From: Plenodomus lindquistii
Lineage: Eukaryota; Ascomycota; Dothideomycetes; Pleosporales; Leptosphaeriaceae
DNA: 64,000 bases
Reading direction: 5' to 3'
Assembly (NCBI GenBank): GCA_025504975.1
Contig: JANUWI010000007.1
Location: 372,001 to 436,000, forward strand
The translations under genes were made by a program, and so were the position numbers. This document shows positions 34,507-42,931 of this stretch, in pieces. Within the stretch, counting starts at the first letter, position 1. The number at the start of each line of letters is the position of its first letter. The notes beneath the pieces are model-generated. The model ran no database searches. It saw nothing but the letters and a program-made list of their open reading frames with translations, and was not told the DNA's origin.

Positions 34507-34971
34507 TGCAGTGGGTAGATACGTGAGTTATGGCTAGCAACCCAGTTGGATAAGTGGGATTAGTAGAAGCAAGTGGCGCGAGATTCGTGGGGGGATTTAT
34601 CTTGCAAACATTGGGAAGATATCCAACAGTACTTGTTGTGAAGTTACACGCACCCCTCATTTGCAATCCGAGGCTACGGCCAAAGAGAACTACGCTGACA
34701 TCATATAGTAAGAGAAAACAAGCAAGCTGATATAAAGCAACCGCGCCCTGCTAAGACAGTCATCAATTGGGGCCATGACAGGAGCTTACTAATTGTACAT
34801 ATGCATGGCGCCTACAGCCCGTCACTCAATCTGCAGCGCCCCATTAGGTAGGCTGCTTCTTTAGGCTATTACTTGCTTCCAGAGCCACTCGCGCTGACAA
34901 AGGAAGATTAAGACGGGCGGAATGTATCGTGCAGTGAGAGTAGCACAATCCTCCCTTTCAATGCGATTGTT

Positions 34972-35119
34972 CAGAGCGGCGGCCGAGCGGTCTAAGGCGC
35001 TGCGTTTAGATTTGTTCTAATGATCCCTCGCAGTATTCACTCAGATCTAAGCTTACCTAGAAATCATCTCTTCTATTTTCTCAATCTGTCTGCATAGAGT
35101 CCTGTTCCGCTCGTTCTGA
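34972..35119 (+). tRNA. tRNA-Leu(UAG)-like locus with disrupted 3' half
   Basis: The 5' domain matches the second locus closely: D arm GCCGAGCGGTCTAAGGC, then anticodon arm CTGCG...CGCAG with anticodon TAG at 35007-35009. A 17-nt canonical intron (35011-35027) contains TCTAA, complementary to the anticodon loop. Beyond 35033 no T arm can be drawn. Instead there is an A/T/C-rich stretch ending in a GCATAG, then AGTCCTG and a short segment complementary to the 5' acceptor end (CAGAGCG with CGTTCTG, followed by A). The spacing between acceptor and D arm is also off by one. It is either a decayed copy or another interrupted copy whose insert borders I cannot fix. No T-run terminator follows. Confidence 0.55.
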
Positions 35120-35641
35120 TGTGCTTGACGAGATCGAGAGACCTTCCAGCGCAAGCTTCGCTATGTGTTCATCCACCATCAACTTGATGCTGCGATACTG
35201 TGTACTCTCTGGTCCAAACGTGGAGAGGGCATTGCGGAGTGAGGTTTGCAGCTACAGCGAATTAGTATAAATTACATTCGACATTTGATTTGATTCCAAG
35301 TTGTCGCAACGCTCGGCATGGAATCTGTTGACGCATAGTCACGTACGGAAAGAAGTAGGTCGTCAGCTTGCATCGGCATACTGCAATTTGTCTCCAAGAC
35401 CAATAGTTAGTTTGATGGTTTTGGCCCTAATATATATACAGCAGAAGCAAAGACAGTATCTCCTTGATTCTCGTGTGAACTTGTGCGCAAAAAGGCAATG
35501 TAAACGTTCCAAAAAATTAGGTAAGTGCAACCGTGAGGGGCAGTGAATGCGGGGCCTGCAAAGATTTGCGTACAATACAGGCCGGGCCAAGCACGACCAC
35601 AACAGCAAAAAGGCAGGGGGATATGATCCTCAGAAACACGC

Positions 35642-35648
35642 AAAAAAA
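35642..35648 (-). terminator. Pol III terminator of tRNA-Leu
   Basis: A run of seven T on the minus strand begins 15 nt after the discriminator base, at the normal distance for a tRNA gene. Its presence argues that the locus is, or recently was, a pol III unit. Confidence 0.8.
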
Positions 35649-35681
35649 GAAATCTCAGATATTGATCAGAGTGGGATTCGA

Positions 35682-35736
35682 CTGGGAACAATGTTAGGAC
35701 TGGATACCCAACTGATGGAGGTGTAGAGAAACTTAC
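35682..35736 (-). other. Candidate spliceosomal intron in tRNA T loop (B box)
   Basis: A 55-bp insert between T54 and T55 starts with a perfect GTAAGT, has the branch site TCCTAAC about 14 nt before its end, and ends TTCCCAG. Removal restores GTGGG+T+TCGAAT+CCCAC, a perfect T arm and a perfect B box. The match to all three fungal splicing signals is better than for several protein-gene introns here. Confidence 0.78.
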
Positions 35737-35801
35737 ACCCACGCCCGTGAAGACTGCGGAGGATGTTTAGAACGAACCTAAACGCAGCGCCTTAGACCAC
35801 T

Positions 35802-35853
35802 CTATGCATTATTAGCATTTGATACTGAGGTGTTCGCAAAGGTGGTTACATAC
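35802..35853 (-). other. Candidate spliceosomal intron in tRNA D arm (A box)
   Basis: A 52-bp insert between tRNA positions 13 and 14 starts GTATGT, has GCTAAT about 12 nt before its end, and ends GCATAG. These are the same donor, branch and acceptor types seen in the protein-gene introns of this window. Removal restores TGGCCG+AGTGG, the pol III A box and D arm. It has no visible bulge-helix-bulge, so a tRNA-endonuclease intron is less likely. Confidence 0.75.
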
Positions 35854-36742
35854 CGGCCATCTGACCGTTTGGATTTATTTGTGGAAAATTTGGCAAATGT
35901 ATCAAATATATCGCAAACTGTTAACGTGGGGCACAGAGCGTGGGTGTGGTGGGCGTGCAAGGGACACAGAATTTGCTGGTGCAAGTGAGGGGTAAGCGAG
36001 TGGGACCGACGGCTGAGCAAGACATGCATGAGGGACAGTAGTATCCGTTCATAGCCGAGATGGATCTACTAACATAGCACAGGAGCATCATGGTTGCATG
36101 AAATTGACAGGCGTCTGGCTGAAGGTACGACATCACGCAGAGAGCTACAGGCCAGAGCTGCATCCTGTCATGCTTCTGACTAGTCTCTGGACGGCATAGA
36201 CAGACCTTGTGCTGTAGCAATGGGTAGCGTAGCATCACTTGCAATACAACACGAGTCTTGCTATGTATGACTGGTCAGCAATGACACATAGGCCAACCAA
36301 GAATGACACGAGTACACGACCATTGCCACGGTGATCAGACTCATACATAAGCGGGGAGTCACATCAGCAGCGGACAGTCATTGTTTGAGAAGCGTGTATA
36401 TATGGATCTATCTCAGAGCTCTTCAGCTAACAATTTCTACAACGTCTCGAGGACAAAAATCAAAAGGCCTAGCATAACGAAGCGGGAAACGCAGACAGCA
36501 TGCCGGCACACACCAGGCGGAGTCAATCAACCTCAAAAAGGGAGACTGCACACCGGTCGTAAACAAGTATTAGCAAAGAGGAAAACGCAAATGACTCACT
36601 GCCGAGAGACGACAGGGCCATTGCTCAGAAGGAACGTCAAAGAGAACATTAGAGAAAGGAAAACTTTTTGCCTAAAAGGCAAGCTGGTGTCTCCACCAAC
36701 TCCTTAAGACCATTGGGAACCATAGTTGGAAGACCGGGAGAT

Positions 36743-37933
36743 TCATGATCCGGTATGTCCAAGAGCAATAGCAATGCTCTTCCACTTCTCCACATCAGCC
36801 TCGAGCTCAGAGTTGCGGCGCTCGAGATCGCTGACATGATCAAACTTCCTCTGTCGAGATTCACGAGCAGCAAGAGTGTTGCGAGCTCGCTTCAAAGCGA
36901 CCTTGTCGCTAGGATCAACGTTGATGGCCGGTAGATCACCCTTACGACGACGCGCCTTGCTGACACCGTTGGTAGAAGGCGAGTTGTTGACAGAAGACTT
37001 GCGGCGGAATGAACTGTTCAAGACCCGAGGTGAGCCGATGCTGGAAGAACCAGATCGCTCCATGGACTGGCTGCTAATGGTACGGTCCATTGGCAGTGAA
37101 ATGGCCGCAGGCATATAAGCAGGCTCTGGGACCGTGTTGTCCACCTCGGGGAATAGCGAAGGCCAAGATGTCTCGTCAGAGGCCATCGAGAAGTCGCCCT
37201 CAAAGCTTGGTGAGCAGTTGAAGCTGTCAAACATATAAGGGGTATCGTTGATGTCGGGAGAGGTCAGGTTGGTGAACGCCGTAGATGGGGGGTTGGACCC
37301 AAATGCATCATTGAAGATATCCTTGGGGGATACAGTGCGCGTAGAGCCGGAGGCAACGGAAGGATCGTTGATGGCGGTGAACGCATTGATCCCGTCAAGG
37401 GAAACACCTCCGGCGGCGCGGAAGCCCGACAGCAGGCTTACGCCCGAGTCGAAGGAGTTGTTGCTGTTCAAGTCTGTAGCCATGGTGAGCTTGAGATTGG
37501 TGTTGCGGTAATGGTGCACCGTACCTGCCATAGTTGCGACGTTGTGCAGTTGTGGAATGTTGTTGCTAGAGCTGGAAAACAGGGGAACCGGGGGACGTTG
37601 TCGTAACTGAGGCTGCTTGAATTCTGTGGTGGATGAAGGCGCAGAATTGGCGTAGAAGTGGCCGTTGTTGTTAAACGTATGCTGAGGCTGAGGAGCGCTC
37701 GGTGCTCGCTGAGGTCGTTGTGATACCTGAGCTGACTGATCGAAGAGCACAAAGTCCTGAGGCGGATCGAATGCGTGTGGTCTGGTCGTAGATGGTTGCC
37801 GATAGGCTTGAGGAGCTGGTGAAGAGAGCCATGGTGACTGTTGAGAAGCCGTGGTGGACGACGTGAAGTCGAACGGGGTGGATAACGGCGAACTAAAGTT
37901 GCGCGGGGCAGGACTTGAGTTCAGAGGTTCCAA
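36743..37933 (-). CDS. CPC1: Gcn4/CPC1-type bZIP regulator of amino-acid biosynthesis
   Basis: The frame is open from 38086 to the stop at 36743. The C-terminal bZIP (counting from 37933, about residues 343-395) reads KVALKRARNTLAARESRQRK, with the N-x7-R of the basic region, then a short zipper (LERRNSELEADVEKW) ending ALGHTGS, as in cross-pathway control proteins. The N-terminal part has FSSPLSTPFDF and FVLFDQS blocks. A central acidic region (DTPYMFDSFN, DETSWPSLFPE) is the likely activation domain. No in-frame AUG precedes the conserved N-terminus: the first in-frame AUG is at 37531, next to a possible 51-nt intron (37524-37474). Start site and 5' structure are therefore uncertain. The listed start (37933) is a TTG codon used only to delimit the frame. 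By family it activates amino-acid synthesis on starvation. Confidence 0.85.
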   Translation of the reverse strand: MEPLNSSPAPRNFSSPLSTPFDFTSSTTASQQSPWLSSPAPQAYRQPSTTRPHAFDPPQDFVLFDQSAQVSQRPQRAPSAPQPQHTFNNNGHFYANSAPSSTTEFKQPQLRQRPPVPLFSSSSNNIPQLHNVATMAGTVHHYRNTNLKLTMATDLNSNNSFDSGVSLLSGFRAAGGVSLDGINAFTAINDPSVASGSTRTVSPKDIFNDAFGSNPPSTAFTNLTSPDINDTPYMFDSFNCSPSFEGDFSMASDETSWPSLFPEVDNTVPEPAYMPAAISLPMDRTISSQSMERSGSSSIGSPRVLNSSFRRKSSVNNSPSTNGVSKARRRKGDLPAINVDPSDKVALKRARNTLAARESRQRKFDHVSDLERRNSELEADVEKWKSIAIALGHTGS

Positions 37934-38015
37934 AAAGGAAGTCTCTGAGGGGGTGGTGAAGTGGGGAGTGGGGTTGTTTATGTTGGAATCCAGGGTTGCA
38001 GGAGGCGCGGGGAAG

Positions 38016-38030
38016 CTAAATGGCAGCCAT
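38016..38030 (-). promoter_or_regulatory. Four-codon upstream ORF in CPC1 leader
   Basis: ATG GCT GCC ATT TAG lies upstream of the CPC1 frame, about 85 nt downstream of a TTTAAA (38116-38111) that may be its TATA element. Mini-uORFs of three to four codons are the known basis of Gcn4/CPC1 translational control under amino-acid starvation (established for yeast and Neurospora). Here the role is inferred from position and size. Confidence 0.6.
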
Positions 38031-38086
38031 GTTGGTGACTGTCTGTGGTGTGTTTTGTGTAGTGATGCGTTGGATGAAACGGAATT

Positions 38087-39324
38087 TCAGGCAGCGAGGG
38101 AAGTGGGGGATTTAAAGCAGAGGGTAGAGGCGGAAGCGAGCGCGGCGCCAGGAAGGGCCGATGATCTGTGACTCACACTTGATGGAGCAGCGCTAGCCGC
38201 GGGCCCGGCATGTTGGCATGTTTCGAAGACGTTGGCCAATTGCAGGCGGCGACGGCAGCCTCCAGCCATCAGCACTAGCACCGAACGGGCATAATGAAGC
38301 GTCACGTTCACGACAGCGCTGTGCGACAACGTTCCCTCTCTGCTCGAAACAATGCGACAGCGTGTCGTTGGCAACTCTGAAACAGACCGCACGTCGACAC
38401 CAGAGTCCACGTCGCATTCGCTGGAGCACATGTACATGGTCTGTCGCCTGCCGAGATATGGCATCCATCGCTCACTTCGGAAGCGACCCAACTTTCAGGC
38501 ATCAGCTTTGTGCCTTGTACCAGTAGGGCGTGCAGGACCAAGCATAGGGCACACCCCCAGCCAGCAACCCGTGGAGATGCTTACGAAAGACTAGCCCAAC
38601 TCGGCTGAGATGCCTCCATTTCCGCTGCACCACGACACCCAGGTAGAGGGCGGAGCTGCACCGCCGCCCTTTTCCTTCAGTCATCACCGCGCGAATGCGC
38701 AACTAGGAATGCTGCGTCTTCTACTCGCTGTTGCTACTTGAGACCCCAATGCGCGCAACCCAACGCCTCGGTCGCAGGCCTAATGCGACGCTTCGTAAGC
38801 TAATCTTGCGGGGGAGCGGTGGGAATGCCCTTTGAGAGAGACAGTGCCGTCTCTTGTCCCACAGCCACAGCCTCGGTTTGCAGGATGACTCTTCCTTGCC
38901 AATATCTCCATCTGGCGCTCAGGCCCCCTCGCATGTGAGGCGGCTTGATTCAGTCTTGACCAAGAGTCCAGCATGTGTAATCCGTAGCCCAGAATGGGTC
39001 ACGCATACACAGCGCAGCGCAGCGCAGTATGCTTTGCTTGATAAGCCACTTTGATGACTACAAGTCAATTTCCATGCCCGTCTGTTGCCCAAGAATATGC
39101 AATGATGAATACATATTCATCTGTAAGAATTATGATCAGGCTATAGGCCGTCATCGTAGCGCACGTGTTAGGTCTCCGTGTGAATGGACCGCTCTTGCCA
39201 TGATGTTCAAGCTTTACCCGCATCCACCCACCACAGCCGGGGATATACCCCAGAAGCGACATCACTCAATCTAGAACAGCACCAAGGTCCTCCTACCTTC
39301 AAAGTGAGCTTACAGTCTTGCAAT
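38087..39324. other. Divergent intergenic region, CPC1 and Zn2Cys6 promoters
   Basis: It contains the TTTAAA element of CPC1 (38116-38111) and short GC-rich frames without domains. A short gcgca repeat sits at 39010-39026. No other feature seen. Confidence 0.5.
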
Positions 39325-40559
39325 ATGGTGCAGATGCCATTGGCAGAAAGGTTACACTCCGCCTGTGACGAATGTCGTGAGTGCTCTTTGACCGCGTTGC
39401 AACATTTTGCACGACTAATGACTATAAGGTTCACGAAAGCTGAAATGCTCAGGTAACACGCCCATGTGTACAAGATGCGAAAGAGAAAGGATAGCATGTG
39501 TCTACTCTCCACAAAAACAAATGGGGCGACCTAAGAAGAGGAGGCGTGACGGGGAGTTATTGGTCGATGGACCGGCTGCATACCCAATAGAGCATCGATA
39601 TCAGCAGATCGATGCTCTCGAGCGATCTTCGACGGGAACTGCAGAGCTGCGATATGACTCTACATCCTTCATGGTACCAGGGCTGAATCATTCGAGTGAC
39701 TCTGTACAAGACGGCGTTGTGACGATCATCCCGCAGGATTTGGATATTGATAGTAATCTCGAAGGCGCGGCCATAAATGACTTTAGGCAAGCCTCACCTC
39801 TCAGTATCTTCACTAACGTACTGATCCGTCTATAGCATCGACCTTGCCACCACCTTCGACCCAACCCTTTGGAACATCCAACCACAACCTCCTCTCTCTC
39901 CTTTAATCCCACAAACACAAGACCAAGAGCACGAGCCCTGCAACTGTCTCTCTCTGACATACCTAACCCTCTCCAACCTCCAATCCCTACCCACCTTCTC
40001 TTTCCCTCTCATCATCCCTCCCCTCCGCACCGCCATGTCCGCCATCTCTGCACTCTTACACTGCCCAACCTGCCTACTAGACCCCTTCACCGCAACCCAG
40101 AACATTCAATCCATAACATCTCTCTTCAGAGCCCTTACCTCGCGCTTCAGTAAAGCTCTGCTGGATATCAACGCCGAAGCAGCACGCCTCGCACTCAACA
40201 ACGAAAAGAAGCCTTTTCGCATGGGTGACAATAGCCCTATGCTGGCACATTTGCATACAGGCACGTTGGATTGCCCGATGGGATTCAACATCGACTTGGA
40301 GGCAACGGACTGGAAGAAGATCGCCAAGGCTGCGTTGAGAATGGAGGTTTGGGGCGGGAATAATGGGGGCGTGTGTCTTGTGGGCTTGCTGGGGGACAGT
40401 GAAGTGAGGCAAAGGTGTTGGCATAAGAACAAGGAGATGTGGGGTGAGGAAATGAGACATTTGAGCAGAGAGGGAGAGAAGTGTCCGGAGGGGAAGAGTT
40501 GTGAGTCGTTGGGGGCGGAGCATATCAGACGGGCGATCGAAGGGTTGAATTGGGAGTGA
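39325..40559 (+). CDS. Small Zn2Cys6 transcription factor (AflR-like layout)
   Basis: Three exons (39325-39376, 39429-39786, 39836-40559) give 377 residues. Intron 1 splits the zinc cluster after its second Cys. Joined, the cluster is C14, C17, C24, C31, C34, C41 (CX2CX6CX6CX2CX6C), followed by QKQMGRPKKRR, a basic linker. Intron 2 uses a GC donor (AG|GCAAGC) and TATAG; with it the frame continues as NDFSIDLATTFDP. The rest contains ECN/CLSL-type blocks (CNCLSLTYLTLSNLQSLPTF) and a C-terminal helical part with regularly placed charged residues, as in AflR-type regulators of secondary-metabolite clusters. No biosynthetic cluster is nearby, so the target is open. The upstream Met choice is the nearest to the cluster. 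Confidence 0.85.
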
Positions 40560-40884
40560 TTGGATGGTAAGATGGATGTTTTGGGCAGCTGTTGGACGTT
40601 TTATGTTGGGCATTGCGATTGTCTATATGGGAAGATGTTGTGTTATGGTCATAAGCCAGCAGAGGTATATGTGATACATGGAGGAATCGTGTACCGGCTG
40701 ATCTTGGTAACGAAGCAGCTGAATGCACCTACCAGGTCGCACGAGTGTACTACGTTAAGGATCAAAGGTATGTATCGAGTGAGCAGTTGTATCTCCAGGG
40801 TACACAAGTTCCTTCGAGTTGACTTGTGTTGATCTGTCAAGTATCTGTGGTTCAGATGAATCTTTTGGTGAGATCCATACATAT
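40560..40884. other. Convergent spacer
   Basis: Short 3'-to-3' region between the small Zn2Cys6 gene and the CIA30 gene. Nothing recognised. Confidence 0.5.
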
Positions 40885-41856
40885 CTAAAGACTCTCCCTC
40901 TTTACAATAGACCACCACCTCGCGGGCCTCATGATGCCCATGTCGTAGCCCTTCCACCAGCAAAAAGCCCAACTGACAGCCCATGTCGAAGATAGAATGA
41001 GTCCCAGACCAACTAGGTTCGAATTTTTCCACGACCAAGGTTCCTGCAGCAATCTCGTTAGCTACAGTCTACTTGCATCGTAGTGTTGTGCGCTTACGCC
41101 AGCTCCAGCCACCACGCCCTTCTCCAGGTCAGCTGACTGCTTCACAGCCTTGACTGACTTGATCTCCAACGAGAAGTCGCCTTGCTGGCTACCGAAAAAG
41201 CTGCCCACCGTCAGTACACAGCTTCTCTCACATATACAATCAACTGAACTTGCCTTCTCATCATGATGCTCCACCTCTTCACACTCTTCGTGTTCAATGG
41301 CTTAGCATCCTTCTTCTCCTTGCCTCTGTACGTCGCCTTGAACGCATGCCACGGAACAAACAACCCTCCAGCCCCAGCATTACTAAATACGTACTCGTAG
41401 CTGATGGTCGACTGCTCACGTCCATCGGCCATGAGCGGCAAAATCTGGTCTTTGAGCGTCAACGTGTATTTTTTACCGTCGTGCTTGCCCAATTGGATGT
41501 GCAGGCCATCGTAGGCGGAGAAATCCCAGGATCGATCCTCGCCCGTGGTGCGTTGGCTAGCGAAGCCGGCGCCCCCTAGGGTCGTGATGTCGAGGGTACC
41601 ATGGAAGGAGGCCGATGAGCCTTTGATGGTGAGGTAGGACTGCAGGTTAGTTAGGAGGGTGATTTGGTGGGTGATTTGATTGATTGATTCATGGTTGGTG
41701 TTTACCTGGGAGGAGCCGCCGCGTACACGGTCGTCACTCGATGTCCAATCCGAAGCTTTCCAGCCCCTGCATCTGCGTTAGCATTGGGCTGCGTCAGGCA
41801 CTACCAAGCGGAACTCACTTCCTGCCACCAAATACCTCGAGCTCGTTCTTACCCAT
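40885..41856 (-). CDS. CIA30-family protein with hydrophobic C-terminus
   Basis: Five exons (41856-41819, 41766-41706, 41639-41254, 41200-41098, 41043-40885) give 248 residues. The CIA30 domain covers about residues 7-175: LEVFGGRKGWKASDWTSSDD and VRGGSSQSYL at the start, then GGAGFASQRT, LGKHDGKKYTLTLKDQ and SFFGSQQGDFSLEIKSV. In animals and Neurospora this family helps assemble mitochondrial complex I intermediates; many fungal paralogues lack a presequence and their role is unclear. Intron 3 has a GC donor (AG|GCAAGT). The last exon, joined in phase 0, reads WAVSWAFCWWKGYDMG, a Trp-rich hydrophobic tail that could be a membrane anchor. A second frame over the same exon is also open (see findings). 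Confidence 0.85.
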
Positions 41857-42057
41857 ACTAGCCAGTTGATTCCAGGGAGGGGTTGATATTTGTAGACGTT
41901 GTCGGCGAGTGAGAGTCTTTGAAGCACGCCGGGTGAACCGATGACCTCACGCGCACGAACTGGTCCGTGCAACGAAGCCGTAACGGTCCCGCAAAACTCC
42001 ACATTGCTCCGATCCCAGCGGAGCACTTCCGTCAGTCAGACAAGAAAGAGCGGGATT

Positions 42058-42931
42058 ATGGATTTCAGGTCATTGGATTGCATGAATGATTCGGATGAGG
42101 CGATTCTTGATGAACCGTATCGACCGTTCTACAATCCTTTTAGGATCTCGCCGGTTCTTGTGAAACAGTAAGGTACGTAAGGAGGAGCTTATGGATTCCC
42201 GTCGCATACCCTACAGACCGTTGCGCAAACGAATCTACTACAGCAAGTCGCTCACAGCAGGGTATGAAACTTTGCTAATGGGCTCGTAGCGTACTTTGTG
42301 ATTTGTGTATTACTCCTACCCCATGCCTTAGTGTCCAATGGAGACCACAATATCTACTCAATGTTGCACACGAAGATGTGTAGGGGTAATTGTTGATCTG
42401 TTCTAGGGGGAATGAATACGGAAGAGCAGCTTTTAAGGAGAGACCTTTGCTTGGTGTGCTGCTCTTCGACAATGTTTCTTCAGATGCGAGGGATCATGCA
42501 GCGAATGAGAGAAGTACAACTACTGAATCCAGCACCAAAATATCGACGTCTAATTATCATGCAGCGTTCCTAGCATGGCTAAAGCTGAGCGTGTACATGG
42601 CCATTGTAGCAGTGGCAATCGTGCTATCTTTTCATCTGAAAACGAAACCATCTTCCCTGGGTATGCTCGCATCCTATTCAACGATACAAGCGATGGTTAC
42701 TCACACTACATAGAGAAACGAGTGGCACTGCCACTGGGTGTGATGTTCTGGATTCTCTCACTTGCGTGTCTCGTGTCTGGGCTCTCAAACTACATCAAAA
42801 CAGTGTCGCGATACAGTCAGCGACAGGCGTTGGTGCAGTCAGGATGGAAGACGCAAGTCGTATTCACAGTAGTCTCGACTTCGATTGTTGCAGCCTGTAT
42901 TCTGTTCCTTTCGATCAATGCAGAAAAGTAG
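42058..42931 (+). CDS. DUF202 small membrane protein
   Basis: Four exons (42058-42167, 42407-42513, 42565-42660, 42714-42931) give 176 residues. Intron 2 must be removed to rebuild the family signature SSDARDHAANERTFLAWLKL. Three membrane helices follow: SVYMAIVAVAIVLSF, ALPLGVMFWILSLACLVSGL and VVFTVVSTSIVAACILFL. A conserved YSQRQALVQSGWKTQ lies between helices 2 and 3. DUF202 proteins resemble the Vtc1/YidH membrane module; fungal members are mostly uncharacterised, with vacuolar or plasma-membrane location likely. Intron 1 is 239 bp, far longer than the others here. The N-terminus (MDFRSLDCMNDSDEAI) is cytosolic and acidic. Confidence 0.85.

Larger units (their letters stand above)
35663..35866 (-). 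tRNA. tRNA-Leu(UAG) split by two extra spliceosomal-type introns
   Basis: Read 35866 to 35663. Acceptor GGTCAGA (35866-35860) pairs over all seven positions, with one G-T, to TCTGATC (35670-35664); A73 at 35663 is the leucine discriminator. TG and GCCG follow (positions 8-13), then a 52-bp insert (35853-35802), then the rest of the D arm. The anticodon arm is CTGCG/CGCAG with anticodon TAG at 35780-35778 and a canonical 17-nt tRNA intron (35776-35760) containing CTAAA, complementary to the anticodon loop. A type II variable arm and T-stem GTGGG follow. A 55-bp insert (35736-35682) splits the T loop between T54 and T55; after it come the rest of TTCGAAT and CCCAC. A T7 terminator follows. The cloverleaf is intact only without the inserts. 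Confidence 0.88.
34507..36742. other. Intergenic region holding two tRNA-Leu loci
   Basis: No protein gene is supported in this 2.2 kb. It contains a tRNA-Leu-like 5' half (+, 34972-35119) and an intron-split tRNA-Leu (-, 35866-35663). The remaining frames, including 108 codons at 36381-36707 that run into the 3' flank of the CPC1 gene, have no domain content. Confidence 0.6.

Noticed and set aside
35660..35870. Explaining the tRNA inserts as ordinary tRNA-endonuclease introns
   Set aside because: They lie far from position 37/38, carry GT-branch-AG signals, and no bulge-helix-bulge can be drawn at their borders. The real 37/38 intron is present as well.
36381..36707. 108-codon plus-strand frame next to CPC1
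   Set aside because: Lys/Arg/Thr-rich with no domain; lies in the 3' flank of CPC1 on the other strand.
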